The notes under the pieces are model-generated. The model had not been told where the DNA came from. It made no database searches and saw only the letters and a program-made list of their open reading frames with translations. From contig OX422189.1 in assembly GCA_949130485.1 (NCBI GenBank), positions 1,311,720 to 1,375,719 on the forward strand: 64,000 nt of DNA, read 5' to 3'. The stretch's first letter is position 1. Every line of letters begins with the position of its first letter. Shown in pieces: positions 25,101-35,700 of the stretch. A program made the position numbers and the translations under genes. Source of the DNA: Agelas oroides. Taxonomy: Eukaryota; Porifera; Demospongiae; Agelasida; Agelasidae.

Positions 25101-26227
25101 AATGCAAATATGAAATGTCCGATTTCTACCCAGGACTGCCATATGTGATGATGTAAGGGACATGAACGCACATTGTACAGTGACTCTAGTCAAAAGCACT
25201 TCTCACTGAGCGTCTCATGAATTTCACACACTCTCTGTGATCATCCTGTTCCTTGAATTTTTTATGGAGACCCCCTTTTAGAGCATCTTGTTTTCATGGT
25301 AATACATCACATTGGAGGACAAGGATGAGTAGAAAATATCTCTGACTTACAGCTCCTGTCTGGCCCTTTCAAAGAGTCGCCATACAACATGTTCATGTCA
25401 CCCACATCAACACGCCAACAGATCAGCGCTTAGGGGCTGTTCACAAACAGGTTTGTGTCACGCTTAACGTCAAATTGATGTTTGGTGGGGGGGGTTCGCA
25501 TGTGACGTTATGATCTTATTAAACCGCAGTATACTGGTACCGCGTGTTTGTTGGAGCTATTAAACTTGTTCGTGGGCAAAGCACGGCGCTATTGTTGCGA
25601 CTGCAGCTGGGATCTACCAGGATCAGGAGTGGACAGGAGTCTCTGCTGGGTTTATGTACTTGACACTTTTATAGTAAGCTGTTCACTGTTCTGTAGTGTT
25701 TTGACAAGTTGTCGTTAAGGCTGAGGGGGGTGGGGGGGTCTGGAGTTAACGTCATAATGACGTTAAGCATGACACAAACCTGTTTGTGAACGGCCCCTTA
25801 CCATGTGACATGTTACCATGGAAACCAGCTACTCAGAAAGGGGTCTATACAGAAATCGACTGTCTTACCCTCCATCCCATCTGCAAAGGCTGGCAGCTTG
25901 GCCTTGGCAGTGAGATGGGCAAAGGCAGCGTGAGGGTCATCATGAAAGTTGTCCTTCTCTAGTGCCTCCAGCTGACGAAGCTGCCGCCTCTTCCGAGTGG
26001 TTTCATCGAGCACCCTTCTCTTGAGGTCTGCTGACCGTGTGAAGCCTGCCAGGGTGGGTGGGTGTCACAACAGGGGACACATACACAATTTGAAGCAGAT
26101 TTTTGTCTCGTGCCCAGACCCTGTAGACATTTTCTTAGTCTCAGGATGCTGCTTGCAAGCAGTGCTCCTGCTACAAACAGAAAGAGAAAAAAAAGCATTG
26201 CTACGTACCTGTTTTCTTCTCGCTCAT
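22119..26227 (-). CDS. ZNHIT1: Zinc finger HIT domain-containing protein 1 (SRCAP-type remodeller subunit)
   Basis: The minus-strand exons are 26227-26209, 26045-25869, 24785-24739, 24674-24636, 23945-23849, 22749-22662 and 22140-22119, totalling 162 aa, close to the family's usual length. The N-terminus MSEKKTG leads into RRVLDETTRKRRQLRQLEAL and DNFHDDPHAAF, typical of ZNHIT1. The middle reads KKTRSNADHF then RFRKTFQTLLEE. The C-terminal HIT zinc finger has paired cysteines (FCAVCGYP, YTCITCGARYC, CVKCLGTHQDTRC). The last zinc ligand and the family-typical ending CLKWT are supplied by a 22-nt terminal exon. ZNHIT1 is a nuclear subunit of the complex that deposits histone H2A.Z. It is divergent from RTF2, with about 256 bp between start codons. 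Introns carry several MITEs. Confidence 0.9.
22270..22447. repeat. Dispersed repeat shared with about 31932-32050
   Basis: GGTTATCTGTTACCAACTT opens both copies and TATGCAGGAGCCAACTGAGA followed by AGCCACTG closes both. In this copy GTTGGTAACAGATAAC also appears inverted inside, so the element is partly foldback. It sits in the last intron of ZNHIT1. Confidence 0.7.
22529..22676. repeat. Foldback insertion flanked by a duplicated splice-donor segment
   Basis: GAGGTAGC-AACCT-TGTCCTGATG is present at 22529-22554 and again at 22650-22676. Between them is a small foldback whose arms contain CTCCACCACAGCT and AGCTGTGGTGGAG. The right-hand copy contains the exon 6 donor of ZNHIT1, so the 3' end of that exon is duplicated about 120 bp downstream in the gene's direction. 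Confidence 0.65.
22854..23190. repeat. Two tandem copies of a foldback-related segment
   Basis: Segments at about 22854-22970 and 23061-23190 share CCTCCCCTG-TTTTATTCTT, CAGTAGAGC, TTCCTGTATATTATTGTGAA and AAGAAAGGTCTAGGCACGAG. Both lie in intron 5 of ZNHIT1. Confidence 0.75.
23668..23807. mobile_element. 140-bp TAGCC foldback MITE with exact 9-bp target duplication
   Basis: The termini TAGCCTTGTTCCCAGGCCTC and GCCTGGGAACGAGGCTA are inverted, and the complementarity extends inward through ACAATAATACACGG/CCGTGTATTATTGT. CTTATAGGG flanks both sides (23659-23667 and 23808-23816). The 9-bp duplication is what Mutator-like elements produce. Confidence 0.85.
24090..24266. mobile_element. CAAGAG-type MITE with exact 7-bp target duplication
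   Basis: The element begins CAAGAGCACAATTAAGAACA and ends GCACTCTTG. It carries CACTAAAAATAGTAACATGT and the inverse TTCTATTTTTAGTGC inside. TTGCCCT flanks both ends (24083-24089 and 24267-24273). Related copies lie at 48511, 57320 and 58159. Confidence 0.75.
25433..25797. mobile_element. PIF/Harbinger-like MITE with TTA target duplication
   Basis: The termini GGGGCTGTTCACAAACAGG and CCTGTTTGTGAACGGCCCC are inverted, and the complementarity continues through TTTGTGTCA and TTAACGTCA. TTA lies on both sides, the 3-bp duplication typical of PIF/Harbinger elements. It lies in intron 2 of ZNHIT1 and has no coding capacity. Confidence 0.7.
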
Positions 26228-26483
26228 ATCATATCCTACTACCAGGCAGCAGATATGCAGCAATGAAACTCTTCACTTGATCTTACAGTACTTCTTAGGC
26301 TTAGCCGACTTGCGCTGCGCTGCAAGGTAAAATGTGACGTCATGATTACTAATGACTTGGGCGCATTCTAATATCTCATTCCACTGGATCGAGAACAGAA
26401 TATTGAGGACAACTCGAATACAAACGTCATCGACATCGTTTCTGTTTGTGGGTTCTCTGTTTCTGTGAGTGAGGCGCTCGAAG
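26228..26483. promoter_or_regulatory. Shared divergent promoter region of ZNHIT1 and RTF2
   Basis: Only about 256 bp separate the two start codons, which face away from each other, so both core promoters and 5' UTRs must lie here. No TATA box is evident on either side. Head-to-head housekeeping pairs commonly share a bidirectional promoter; shared use is inference. Confidence 0.6.
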
Positions 26484-29106
26484 ATGGGTTGTGACGGCGG
26501 TACGATACCGAGACGAGATGAAATGGTGAAGCTCAAGAAGAAGGCCGAAAAGGTAAGACCGAGTGTGACAAATTTGTGCCACTGGCCATCCATCGCCTAC
26601 AACGTCATAGCACAAAATTTTAATAAAGCCTGTTATACGTACGCCACCAGACACATGACACATAGGCAGACTATTTTGGCTGGATGAGTGAGTCCAGACT
26701 ACATCTCACACATACACCATACCCCCTGCTTCACACCACATACCATCCTTTTCCCCCATCACACATCACACACGCACCCCTCCCACCCTCACAGGCTGAT
26801 CGTGACATTGAGCTGATGGCTAAATGGAGACACTGTGCTCTCAGTGGGGAGGCACTGAAGCTACCAGTGGTGGCCTGTGACCTGGGGAGGTGTGTCTGTC
26901 TGTCTGTCCCTCTCACACCTCACACACTCACCCATTCACTCATGTACCACACTCCCCTTCTCACAAACTGAGTGCTGATCACTTCAGGAGTACTGGAAGT
27001 GATCGGTGTTGAGGAATGGAAAGGGTCTGGCTTGCGAAACTAACTCCCCTTCAAAACTAAGTCCTTGCCGGACCCTTTTCATTTCTTGTGCCGATTACTT
27101 CCAGTATCAGAACACAGAGAAGGGTTAGAGATAGCCTCGTACCCAAGAGCCTGGGTACGAGGCTAGGTTAGAGCTGGTACTAGAAGCAATTAAGTACCAA
27201 GGAACCGACATGATCTGGCTTGTGGCACTAACCCCTCTCTCTCACCCTCCACACATGGTAGGCTCTACAACAAGGAAGCGCTGTTATTGGCACTCCTGGA
27301 CAAACCCAACATGCCTGAAATCGCCAGGCACATTCGCTCCCTGAAAGACGTCACGGAATTGAAGCTGACTCCAAACCCGAGCTACAAGCCAGATGACAAG
27401 GCGGATACTTACAATGACGTCCAAGCAGCCGAGTATGTGTGTCCTGTAACTGGACTTGAAATGAGCGGAAGATATCGGTGAGAACAACATTGGTACTCTC
27501 GCCCTAAATGCAGCCTTGTTTCTAAACCTTCCATTACCGTAATCTCTTGAAAATATGCCCATGGGCGATGAACTTAAGTGGCTCCACAAAGAGGGGGGGT
27601 GGACGTATTTTCGAGAGTTTGTGATATCCCACCTCACATGCAGTTAGTCTGGCCCTAGTTATGTGCGCATGCAGTAATTGTAGATGTACACATGCATGCA
27701 GTGATTCTGCAATGCCTCTTTTGTCATGCGCTTGCTTACATGTATGCAATAACAGCAAATGGTGTCTGTCTTCATCTGTTAGTTCCTCCTCTTGCACAGT
27801 GCTGCTTCTTCGGTGCTTCTTGCTTTAACATAACAGCATGTACAATGGGTGGGCGTACTGCAACAACTTCATTCAAAAAAGGGGGTGGGCCTATTTTCAG
27901 GAGATTACAGTATATGCATCAATGTCTTCCTAGGTGGGAGGGTGGGTCCCGACTGAAAGAACGCATTTCACACATGTACTTGTAATTCCGAACAAGTGGT
28001 GAGGTTTCTTCTTCCTCCCACTCACGAACTAGGTTTGCGTTTCTACGTAGCTGTGGGTGTGTGTTTTCAGAGAAAGCTCTCAAAGAAGTACCCTCGGATA
28101 CCTGCCATAAGGTGAGGAGAGTTGAGAAGCGGCTATATATCATTGCTAATTTGCTATGAGCTACAGTGTCAGGATACGCCATGCCATGTTCAGTGGTTGA
28201 CTCTCCATCCCTCTCCTTCCCTTCCTCTCTTTCCCCTTTGTCTCCTTCAATGAATGGATTCATCCCCTCTCTTCTCCCTCCTTCTCCTCCTTTCTCCTTC
28301 CCTTCCCTCCCTCTCTCCACTGTGTGCCTAGTGTGGGAAGGCGTTCACTCGTGGGGATGTGATGATCATCAATGGCCTGGAGGAAGATGTCAAGAGACAG
28401 AAGGAAGCCATGGAAGAGAGGAGACAGCAGGCAAAGATGAACAAGGTAGAAAGGTGTTCTGTGGTAGCCTGCAGTCGTAGACTGTGATAGCCCTTTACCT
28501 TCCAAGAAATGCACCCTTGCTGCTTTTTAGTTTCTCCTTGAGTCGCCTTTATTCTCCCTTTCTCCTTCCTTTTCTTCTCTTCCTCTCACTTCCCCCTCCT
28601 CCTCCTTCCTCTCTCCTTTTTTTCCCCTTTGCTTCCTCCTCCTCTTTCCTTTCTCTCTCCGCCCACAGAGGAAACGTAAAACCTCACCTGATGAAGCCTC
28701 CACTTCGTCCTCCTCCAGTTCTGATCCTGAGAAAGACAGCCCACCTCCCGAGAAAAAGCCAAAGCTCCCAGCCAAGGAAACTCTCCCTAGCGTTGGAGCT
28801 AGCACAAAGACAGATCTTCCTAATGGAACAGCATCTAACCAACCATCAGGTGGAAAGGGTGGCAGTAACTCAAAAGTGGTCTCTAAGTTCATCTCCAAAC
28901 CATCATCTTCTCGTACTAGTAAGCTCGGATCTGGCTCCCTGGTGTCTACGGTTGCTAAGAAGGCTGGGGAGGTAGCAAAAACGTACAAGACTGTTGCTGA
29001 AGACCCGAGTGCTCGGCAAGTCTACAAGTCTCTCTTCAACTCAGGTGCGGAGAAACGGTCCAAGGAACACACAGCTCACTGGGTGACATACTTTCCCTAC
29101 CACTAA
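26484..29106 (+). CDS. RTF2: Replication termination factor 2 (RTF2 / RTFDC1)
   Basis: Six exons (26484-26552, 26795-26889, 27262-27477, 28033-28111, 28332-28445, 28669-29106) give 336 aa. The start is MGCDGGTIPRRDEMVK, the signature N-terminus of the family. It is followed by CALSGEALKLPVVACDLGRL, the RING-like segment with YVCPVTGLEMSGRYRF and SCGCVFSEKALKEV, and then CHKCGKAFTRGDVMIINGLE. The tail is basic and Ser/Lys-rich (SSSSDPEKDSPPPEKKPK) and the end SGAEKRSKEHTAHWVTY matches the conserved C-terminus. Family knowledge: RTF2 sits at stalled replication forks, is removed by DDI1/2 with the proteasome, and its yeast relative acts in fork termination and splicing. It is divergent from ZNHIT1. 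Intron 3 contains a MITE. Confidence 0.93.
27132..27165. mobile_element. 34-bp TAGCC foldback element
   Basis: TAGCCTCGTACCCA and TGGGTACGAGGCTA are perfect inverted repeats separated by only 6 bases, so the element is essentially two termini. Flanks GGTTAGAGA (27123-27131) and GGTTAGAGC (27166-27174) agree at 8 of 9 positions. It lies in intron 2 of RTF2. Confidence 0.75.
27535..27912. mobile_element. MITE in RTF2 intron 3
   Basis: The left end TACCGTAATCTCTTGAAAAT and the right end ATTTTCAGGAGATTACAGTA are inverted repeats of about 27 bp with few mismatches. Both are followed inward by G-rich text (GAGGGGGGGTGGACG / AAAGGGGGTGGGCC). There is no coding capacity; the superfamily is unclear. 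Confidence 0.65.
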
Positions 29107-29390
29107 TGTAGAATGTATTTTGTTAACTCGTGTCCAATAGTGTACAACATTGTGATGTCTGTTGACACTGTGGTACATTTTAACATAAGTTTGTCTCTCC
29201 ATACCGTTGAGCCGTCTTTCTTTCTGTTCTTTATTTTCTAACTGTATTGTACCGAATGTAGCGAAACTGCTGTACACATACATAACAGTGAACTTCACAC
29301 CTATAGCCTCGTTCCCAGGCTTGTTTCAAATTGGCCTGGGAACAAGGCCACCCTTCTGATCCTAGCAGTACTGTTGTCACTCACATGCAG

Positions 29391-29447
29391 TAGCCTCGTT
29401 CCCAGGCCCGCACCCAGCTTCCCGTCGCAGGCCTGGGAACGAGGCTA
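29391..29447. mobile_element. 57-bp TAGCC foldback element
   Basis: TAGCCTCGTTCCCAGGCC and GGCCTGGGAACGAGGCTA are inverted termini around a 21-base centre. Flanks CACATGCAG and CACATGCAC match at 8 of 9 bases. Confidence 0.75.
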
Positions 29448-30042
29448 CACATGCACCTTCTTAGTGAAACACTAGCAGGCCTATAGCAAACCCATCCATC
29501 CACTGGGCATGCAGAACACATGTCAGCCATCCAATATATACCAGTCGCCTCAGCTGTGCTGGGGTGACTGGGAGATAGGGCAAGAAATGCAGTCAGGTAG
29601 CCGACTTTACCGGTGGCTGGCTTTACCTATAAAGCAGGAGGCATGCACTGATGACAGGAGATGAGTGAAATATTGCAAGGCCAGGGATCCGAGTACAATA
29701 CCACTTATGAGTGATGCCAGTCAGAAAATCTTGATGGTCTCCATTTATACATCACATTTAGATTCGTGCACAGCAGTAGACGTAAAGTCTACCAATAAAG
29801 CTCTTTGTTCTCCTAGGCAGTTTTTTAGTTTGTTTGGACTCATAGTTTAGTTTTAGTTTAATTAGGCTACAGGTTCAAATTGTTAGTTTAGTTTTAATTA
29901 CTAACTCTAAAAAGGGTTAATTACTGGTACTTATAGTTGTAGTTTTTAATTAACTGACTAAGACAACATCAATTTTAGTTTTAGTTAACTAAAACAACAC
30001 TGCTTTGACACCTCCAGTATCTGATTGCTTCCCCCTCCGTCC

Positions 30043-30049
30043 GTCTGTC

Positions 30050-30084
<35 letters not shown>

Positions 30085-30102
30085 GCGTCTGTCTGTCTGT
30101 CC
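30043..30102. repeat. (TCTG)n microsatellite
   Basis: GTCTGTCTGTCTG repeats run for about 60 bp with one CGTC interruption. Confidence 0.9.
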
Positions 30103-30325
30103 ATATTTGCATACTGTAAGCAATAAAAGATATACTGGAGGCGGTGAAGGCCTGCATGGGAATGAGGCTACCTTTTAGAAAACAAAGATAGCAGTAACGG
30201 ACTACACAGACGCTGTTTAGACATGTCATAATATTGACTCTGTGCTGACTACTAGTCTCAGTCCCAGACCCCCTTAAGAAGAAAAAGAAAGAATACACAT
30301 CGGTGGCTGAAATAGATAAAGCCTG

Positions 30326-32525
30326 TCACTGGCTAGTTGTGTCATGTCTTCTAAGCAGTCTGGAGAGAGAGGCAATGATTGGACGAGGAAGCCTCAACAT
30401 GGATAATTGAAATGTGGATTGTTTTAGTGCCACGCCCACAAGGAAGAGTCGCCATAGCAATGGAGACAGCAGTAGACTCAGTGCTGCAACACTTAAGATG
30501 ACAAGGTAGACCTGGTGGGGGTGAGGAGAGAGGAAGGGGGTGAGGGAGGAGGGGGAGAGGGAGTGAGGGGAGGAGGGGGAAAGGAGGGAGTGAGGGGAGG
30601 AGGGGGAAAGGAGGGAGTGAGGGGAGGAGGGGAAAAGGAGGGAGTGAGGGGAGGAGGGGAAAAGGAGGGAGTAAGGGGAGGATGGAGAAAGGAGGGAGTG
30701 AGGGGAGGAGGGGGAAGGAGAAGATGGATTGGCCTGGGAACGAGGCTAGAGGAGCTTCTGCCACTCCAACATTCACCTCCTTCCCATCCACCTCCCACTC
30801 TTGCCCCCACCTCTAGCTCTTTCTCACCTCGCGTGCAATAATGTCCAATCTCCTAGCTCTGCTGGCCAACACGAAGGAGAACTCGCTTACTTGAGCAAGG
30901 CTAAAGGCCAGAGTCAACGTAGCAGACCTACAGTGTCCCAGAAAGAACCCAAGCACACACACAGCCAGACAAAACTGCAAGAAAACAAAAACAACTCTTT
31001 AAAACTTCATCACAAGAAATTTTTTTAAGGGGAAAGATTTTAACCTTAAGTAAGATGACACAAATGGTGACGAAAAATATCATGGAAAATTCTGACCACA
31101 GGAAAGTGGGGAAGACGTGGAACCCTGTGGGGGAGAAGGAAGAGAGAGTATGTGTGTATGTGTGTGCATGTGAGTATTAGGTACACATAGTGGGGGGTAG
31201 CCTCGTTCCCAGGCCTCTGCCCAACTTTTCATCGCTTACAGGCCCTTTCTTGCTTTTCTGTGAAGCTGGGTAGGGACTTACCGAGAGAAGCGAAAAAGAA
31301 GACAGCAAAGAAATCTCGGACTGGCTCCACGACTCGCTTCACCTGCTCGAGAACAACAAAGCAAAAAAGTTCACAGCTCCGTCTGGTAACTGAAATACAA
31401 CACCATTACCATAGCAACAGAATTTTGAGGTAGTTGGGTATCTTATGTGAAGAGCTCAAAAACCGGGTGGGTCTTTAAACCCCAAGATGTAAGAAGAAGA
31501 GTTCACATATATCTAATAACAAGGGACATCCAATCTGAGTGTGTGTTGGAGAGTGCCATGGCGCACCTAACACGTGAATAAAACTTTTGCTCGTCAACAA
31601 GTATCGGCAAGTGGTGCTACACCACCCTCACCCCTCACAGCGACCCCAGAAGGGATTTCCCCACTTATGTGACATCATGCATCCCATATGCCTGTATATA
31701 AATCGTTACTAAGTATATTGAACACACTACGGTGCTTCGGTGCGCTTTGGGCTAATGATGCGTGCAAGTGTAAAGCAGATAATTTGAAAGGTGTGCCTTG
31801 CTATTCACAATAGGTGAACTCGTGTCTGGCTCTTGAACCGTCTAAAGCATTTTACGTCTGTAGCAAGATTCTGTGAACGTCTTGGGGTATGGTTTAGACT
31901 TGAACCTACAAAAACATGTTCTTAATGAAGAGGAAGGTTATCTGTTACCAACTTGAGTTCGGAAAATAATTCAACTAAATGCTCCAGTTGTCATGACTTT
32001 GATAACCTTCTCTTCAGTTATGCAGGAGCCAACTGAGAAGCCACTGGAACGTTCTTATCATACAGCATCATGCGCTGGTAGCGTTACAGAACAGGTATCA
32101 TATAGATGGTTTTCATTAGGCGTGGCTTCACTTCCAGAGGGCAATTAGAGTCAGGGTCTGTGTTCAGTGCAGCTGTGTGCAAAATACAGGCTAGTAAGCG
32201 CTACATCAAGTCCTTACCATTAGAACCGAAAGATAAAAGAAACTGCTTCTTTCAAAGTTTTAAATATAAATTAAGCGTCCTACTTCCGGAGGGCAAACGC
32301 GCGATCAAGAGGCAGCTGTACAGCGGACCTTAAAAACCATCTATATGGTCAAATACATAACAAGGGTGGGAATCCTTAACTGATTGTGTTCTGGTCTCAC
32401 CTGGTCCACAGCGTGTCCCTGTGAACTGATTGCAATTCCAGCCAGGAAGCATCCTAGCTGTAGTGAAGCACCGACCATCTCCGCCACCTGCACACACACA
32501 CATGCACTGTGACACACACACACAC

Positions 32526-32624
<99 letters not shown>

Positions 32625-32668
32625 ACTCACACACACCACTCACACACACACTCACTCACACACGCACA

Positions 32669-32713
<45 letters not shown>

Positions 32714-35700
32714 TCACCAAGAGGAGACAACAGCAGGCAGCCACTGCTCCCAATAGAATACTCTCTTGTTTATGAAATATAGAGCCAAACAATCTGTGAG
32801 GTTAGTACAACGGAAAGTCAAGGTGTGCACTTGTGCGTAGGGTGTAACAAAGGTCATATCTGAGATATTGCCTTCATGGTAAGTTAAGTACATACACGCT
32901 GTGAGAGCATGGTACAATATTAGCCTTATTCCAAGACCAGGCCCAACAGCCAGTCAGTGCTTGTCGGCAGCTCATGCTGTGAGAGCATGGTACAATATTA
33001 GCCTTATTCCAAGACCAGGCCCAACAGCCAGTCAGTGCTTGTCGGCAGCTCATGCTGTGAGAGCATGGTACAATATTAGCCTCATTCTCAGACCAGGCCC
33101 AACAGCCAGTCAGTGCTTGTCGGCAGCTCACGCTGTAAGAGCCTGGGCATGGTACAATATCCAACAAAAGCTGGAGAGGAGCATGGCCATGATACAATAT
33201 TAGCCACATTCCCAGGACTTTGTGCATTCGTCGCTTGCAGTACGAATGTGCAAACACCTGGGAATGAGACTAGTACAAATTATGTACAAATTATGCAACA
33301 CAAACTGGAGAGGAGGAGGCTGGGAACAGAGCTGCACACCTGTAGAACCTGTCCAGCTTTCTGGTGGTCAGTCCTCTGGTGGTGAGTAACAGAAACGTGA
33401 ACCCAAGCATGACCTGGACTAGGTGCAGCACACCAGGTGGGATGGACCAGGGAGACTTTGTCGAGTGCACCTCCCCCTCCATGAAGAAAGGCATCACTGC
33501 CATGAGTATTCCCAGCTGCATGTCCTGCATCACCAAGACACCCACCAGAGAGGTGGAGATGTCCAGTTCTGGATCTGGAATGGAATGGGGACAAAACAGA
33601 TCTCAGTAGCCATCATGATGTAAGCAATCGTATTCTAAACCAATTTGGACATAGATAAAGTGTCTCTAGAGTTTAGTGTTCTGAGCGACATTTCTTGTCA
33701 CATGGGGTGAGGCCTACATGCAAAATGCATTTCTTTATGCAGTTAGTCTCGTCCCCAGACCAAATTTTTCGCACGCGCCCTGCAGACTCGTCGAAAAATA
33801 GGGTCTGGACACTTTCACTACGAAAACTGGGGCATGTTTACATACGGCGGTCAGTAAATTGGGTAACTGTAGGTGTTAATTACATTATCAGCTACCAGCA
33901 GCATTTGCTTTGGCGCCAAAAAATTTGCAAGCTGGCTATTTGTGATGACGCATAATGCAATTTACTTTACCTGAGCAATCTGATTGGTGCGACAACATGC
34001 CGATATGCTCGTATGATTACGCCCCAGTTTTACCAGTGAACATGTCCAGACCCTATTTTTCGACAAGGCCGCAGGGCGCGCGTGAAAAATTTGTTGTCTG
34101 GGGACGAGACTATTATGCAGTAGGTCTCACCCCATGTGACAAGAGATGTCGCTCAGAACACAAACTTTTTCTGCTTTTTGGGAGGATCGAAAATGAGGCT
34201 ACTAGCCTTGATCTCAGGCCTACGCTGTCTCTATTTGATCACTGCCAGTGTGCAAATATGGAGGAGGAAGGCCTCATCACATGTGGTGACGTTAGGTGCA
34301 TGCAGACAGAAGGTAGACACACAGGGGGTGGTGTAAAACATTTCATGAATGGGCTGAATACCGATATTATGCCCTACACTTACATACTCAAATTTATGCA
34401 TACATCACATATGAGAGGTGTAGTCAATCCATCTCGTTCCCAGACCCTTAGTAAGTCCGCCTAACTGTACTGAGGGTCTGGGAGCCAGACTATGGAGGGG
34501 GGTAGCCTCGTTCCCAGACCCTTAGTAAGTCCCCCTAACTGTACTGAGGGTCTGGGAGCCAGACTATGGAGGGGAGGTGCCTCGTTCCCAGACCCTTAGT
34601 AAGTCCCCCTAACTGTACTGAGGGTCTGGGAACCAGACTATGGAGGGGGGTAGCCTCGTTCCCAGACCCTTAGTAAGTCCCCCTAACTGTACTGAGGGTC
34701 TGGGAGCCAGACTATGGAGGGGGGTAGCCTCGTTCCCAGACCCTTAGTAAGTCCCCCTAACTGTACTGAGGGTCTGGGAACCAGACTATGGAGGGGGGTA
34801 GCCTCGTTCCCAGGCCTTCCCCGGCTCCAGTTTTTGATCGCTTGCAGTCATGTGTGCCGCGGATCACGTGGTAAGATTCACCAGGCCTTCTCCCTCCGTT
34901 TTTGCATACTGCAAGCGATCAAAAACTGGAGCTGGGGAAGGCCTGGGAACGAGGCTAGGAGGGGGGGATGTTAAATGTGTACCAGTGCCATCACTAGGCC
35001 TATACTGAAGACCCCTTGGGCATCGAATGTGTTATGGCTCAAAGCCAAAGGTGTGCCCTTTGGTGACCACTTGAATCACTTGATTACACGATTCATCTTT
35101 GGTGAAAACTGTTACAAAAGACTTTTGGTGTGCAGCCTCATTGCTAGACCCACGCCCAGCTTTTCATTGGTTGTTTAGAAACAAGGTTGCTAGGCTTGCA
35201 TACATCAAGGCAAAGCCTGGGATTGTAACTTTGGTATAGCGATAATCTGAGATGATTATACAAACCTCATACATGTACAAATGTTAGTCTCATTCCCAAA
35301 CCTCACTCCCAAACCTCATTCTCCCAAACCTCACTCCCAAACCTCATTCCCAAGCCTCATTCCCAAGCCTCATTCCCAGGCCTCATTCTCCCAAGCCTCA
35401 TTCTCCCAAACCTCATTCCCAAGCTCTGTTTCTTACTCTTCAGTTTGTGTTGACAATAACACATGAAAGGAGATGGGGAAGGCCTGATCTCAGTCATGTG
35501 GATACAAATAGAGGCAAGGGGGAGGGGCCCATTAGACCATCATCGGTTCAAGTGCTTCAGGACTCCAGACATTTGCGTGGTCGAAACTACTTGGCTTCAC
35601 TAATGAGAACCTCACTTTCAAGCTAATTAGTGGAAATGTTTAAATATGGCCCCCTTCCCCCCACATCTACCTCATGTCCCCCAATGTCATTCACGTAATG

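Larger units (their letters stand above)
29107..30325. other. Intergenic region between RTF2 and TMCO3 3' ends
   Basis: The genes converge here. The stretch contains two TAGCC-type foldbacks (about 29306-29353 and 29391-29447), a dispersed segment with GCTGTGCTGGGGTGACTGGG (about 29550-29600) and AT-rich TTTAGTTTTAG repeats at 29.8-30.0 kb. A (TCTG)n microsatellite lies at about 30043-30102. I see no exon. Confidence 0.6.

Noticed and set aside
33955-34464. 169-codon plus-strand open frame
   Set aside because: It runs from inside a foldback transposon arm into the 74-bp foldback array, has no domain signature and overlaps a TMCO3 intron.
34427-34798. Regularly spaced repeat resembling a CRISPR array
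   Set aside because: The spacers are identical and the repeat is a transposon-like foldback in a eukaryotic intron; tandem duplication explains it.
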